Shown here piece by piece: positions 62,751 to 64,000 of a stretch of DNA of 64,000 nucleotides (its first letter is position 1; every line of letters starts with the position of its first letter). The notes beneath the pieces were generated by a model that saw only the letters and a program-made list of their open reading frames with translations, was not told the origin of the DNA and did not search any database. Source of the stretch: Halopseudomonas pelagia (GTDB lineage Bacteria; Pseudomonadota; Gammaproteobacteria; Pseudomonadales; Pseudomonadaceae); NCBI RefSeq assembly GCF_009497895.1, contig NZ_CP033116.1, forward strand, positions 2,852,001 through 2,916,000, written 5' to 3'. Both the position numbers and the translations under genes were made by a program.

Positions 62751-63667
62751 CAGACCGCCTCTACCTCGTTGAGCAGCCACTGCGCCAGGCCGCCACCACC
62801 GTGGCCGGCGGGATCCTCACTGGCACGCAGGCGATGGCTGACTACCGCGGGCAAGACCGCCTGCACATCTTCGGGTATCACATAATGCCGGTGTTCCAAC
62901 ATCGCCCAGGCTCGCGCAGCGGCCAGCAGGCCCAAACTGGCACGCGGTGACAAACCCCAGGCGCAGACCTGGCTCTCCCGCGTGCGGTTAACCAGACGCA
63001 GGATGTAATCGATGATCGCCGGACTGGCGGTGATCTCCGGCACACCCTTCTGCAACGCCTGCAGGTTATCGCGATTAAGCACGGCCTCGATGCCATCCAG
63101 CCGGGTATTGCGGTCTTCGCCCATCAGCAGTGATTTCTCGGCGGCCGGTGACGGATAGCCCAGCGACAGGCGCATCAGGAAACGGTCCAGTTGCGACTCG
63201 GGCAACGCAAAAGTACCCGCCTGGGACACCGGGTTCTGCGTGGCAATAACAAAGAATGGATTAGGTAGCGGTCGGGTGGAGCCGTCGACGGTGACCTGGC
63301 CCTCCTCCATCGCTTCCAGCAGCGCACTCTGGCTTTTCGGTGTGGCGCGGTTGATCTCGTCCGCGAGGATCAACTCGGCAAAGATAGGACCCGGGTGAAA
63401 CACGAACTGTGCCGTGTTGCGATCGAATACCGAGGTACCCAGAATGTCGCCGGGCAGCAGATCACTGGTAAATTGAATACGCTGGTAGCTCATACCCATG
63501 ACCCGCGCCAGCGCTTGCGAGAGAGTGGTCTTGCCCATACCCGGCAAGTCCTCAATCAACAAATGCCCCCGTGCCAGAATGCAGGCTACCGCGAGCTTGA
63601 CCGCGTGATGTTTGCCCAGCAGAACCTGATCCACTGCGTCCAATGCACGATTGAGCACATCCTTCAT
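62750..63667 (-). CDS. MoxR family AAA+ ATPase
   Basis: A 305-residue AAA+ chaperone: Walker A EDLPGMGKTTLSQALA (about 38-53), Walker B ELILADEINRATPKSQSALL (about 98-117) with sensor-1 FFVIATQNPVSQAG, and the C-terminal lid. MoxR proteins help to assemble or activate enzyme complexes, often by inserting cofactors. First gene of the MoxR-DUF58-TgpA operon; a divergent lipoprotein gene starts 154 bp upstream. Confidence 0.94.
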   Translation of the reverse strand: MKDVLNRALDAVDQVLLGKHHAVKLAVACILARGHLLIEDLPGMGKTTLSQALARVMGMSYQRIQFTSDLLPGDILGTSVFDRNTAQFVFHPGPIFAELILADEINRATPKSQSALLEAMEEGQVTVDGSTRPLPNPFFVIATQNPVSQAGTFALPESQLDRFLMRLSLGYPSPAAEKSLLMGEDRNTRLDGIEAVLNRDNLQALQKGVPEITASPAIIDYILRLVNRTRESQVCAWGLSPRASLGLLAAARAWAMLEHRHYVIPEDVQAVLPAVVSHRLRASEDPAGHGGGGLAQWLLNEVEAV

Positions 63668-63821
63668 GTTTTCCCCTTGTCTGCTCTTAACAGCTTATGC
63701 AGGCATGTTAGGTTCTACGGCGCGCGCACGAAAGCGAAATGCAACGACTTGTAACAGCTTGTGGTTTTTACTCGCCGGCGCTTACGGCATCATCGATGCT
63801 TACTTTTCTGGAACCCAGCCC

Positions 63822-64000
63822 ATGCCTTTTATCGTGCCGTCTGTAAAACAGAGTCTGATTCTCGCCGCGATGGCATTCGCTCTGGTGGGTTGTTCGCCGC
63901 TGGCGCCATTGAACTTCGTGATTTCCGACAAGCATTACACCTTGCTGGCGGACCAGGCCTATGGCGACAACCAGCGTCAGAAGCTGGACGTGTACTTTCC
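63822..64000 (+). CDS. Lipoprotein with alpha/beta hydrolase N-terminus (partial)
   Basis: Only the first 59 codons are inside the window. They give a lipoprotein signal (SLILAAMAFALVGC, Cys about residue 24) followed by AYGDNQRQKLDVYFP, which is the characteristic start of an esterase-type alpha/beta hydrolase (first beta strand before the HGG motif). The catalytic residues lie outside the window. It is divergent from moxR. Confidence 0.7.
   Translation, partial: MPFIVPSVKQSLILAAMAFALVGCSPLAPLNFVISDKHYTLLADQAYGDNQRQKLDVYF

Overview
The window is a 64 kb chromosomal segment of a GC-rich gammaproteobacterium, very probably Pseudomonas or Halopseudomonas in the Pseudomonadaceae. Supporting this are AcnB, a PA4872-type oxaloacetate decarboxylase, MiaE, UspE, KatG, RarD, TruC, a free-standing FusA2-type EF-G, a TgpA/DUF58/MoxR operon, Pseudomonas-style REP palindromes and an Anr box. 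Genes are dense and often overlap by 1-4 bp. I saw no rRNA, tRNA or CRISPR array and no complete insertion sequence.

Layout. 1-5.9 kb: the end of an acyl-CoA carboxylase and HMG-CoA lyase (leucine catabolism), a MocR regulator, a solute-binding protein, miaE and uspE back to back around an Anr box, and a DUF1289 protein. 6-9.2 kb: acnB and a small lipoprotein. 9.5-15 kb: a molybdenum hydroxylase unit (XdhC chaperone, MobA-like nucleotidyltransferase, then a PaoABC-like 2Fe-2S/FAD/Moco enzyme without a Tat signal). 15-17.7 kb: a CDF metal exporter divergent from a MerR regulator, then rimO. 17.7-21.8 kb: a small integron-like island holding a broken intI fragment, a short Rho paralogue without its RNA-binding domain, a transglutaminase-like cassette protein, two attC-like sites, an NAD(P)-binding protein and a GNAT. 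21.8-30 kb: small conserved DUF genes, katG, DUF2243, VOC, HIT, SMR, AraC and LysE genes. 29.5-33.5 kb: a TetR-controlled Baeyer-Villiger-type monooxygenase, SDR and hydrolase operon with paired operators. 33.5-38.4 kb: rarD, a GST, an endonuclease/exonuclease/phosphatase-family protein, a transglutaminase and a hydrolase.

38.6-53.2 kb is the most coherent accessory block. It contains a lipase-like lipoprotein, acyl-CoA synthetase plus acyl-CoA dehydrogenase, a LysR regulator, DUF1302 plus DUF1329, an exported SxxK serine hydrolase, two DUF202 membrane proteins and a TctCBA tripartite transporter. The promoter of the acyl-CoA synthetase, with a palindromic LysR-type box and the first codons of the gene, is duplicated about 8.7 kb downstream in front of DUF202-DUF202-TctCBA. 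A third related box lies between lysR and DUF1302. I infer one LysR regulon: an outer-membrane entry route (DUF1302/1329), periplasmic ester or amide cleavage, import of the released carboxylate by Tct, then CoA activation and dehydrogenation. The substrate is unknown.

53.3-64 kb: oxaloacetate decarboxylase, fusA2, truC, DUF3185, a low-complexity secreted protein, DJ-1/PfpI, YjdM, DUF3429, the TgpA-DUF58-MoxR operon and the start of a lipoprotein hydrolase.
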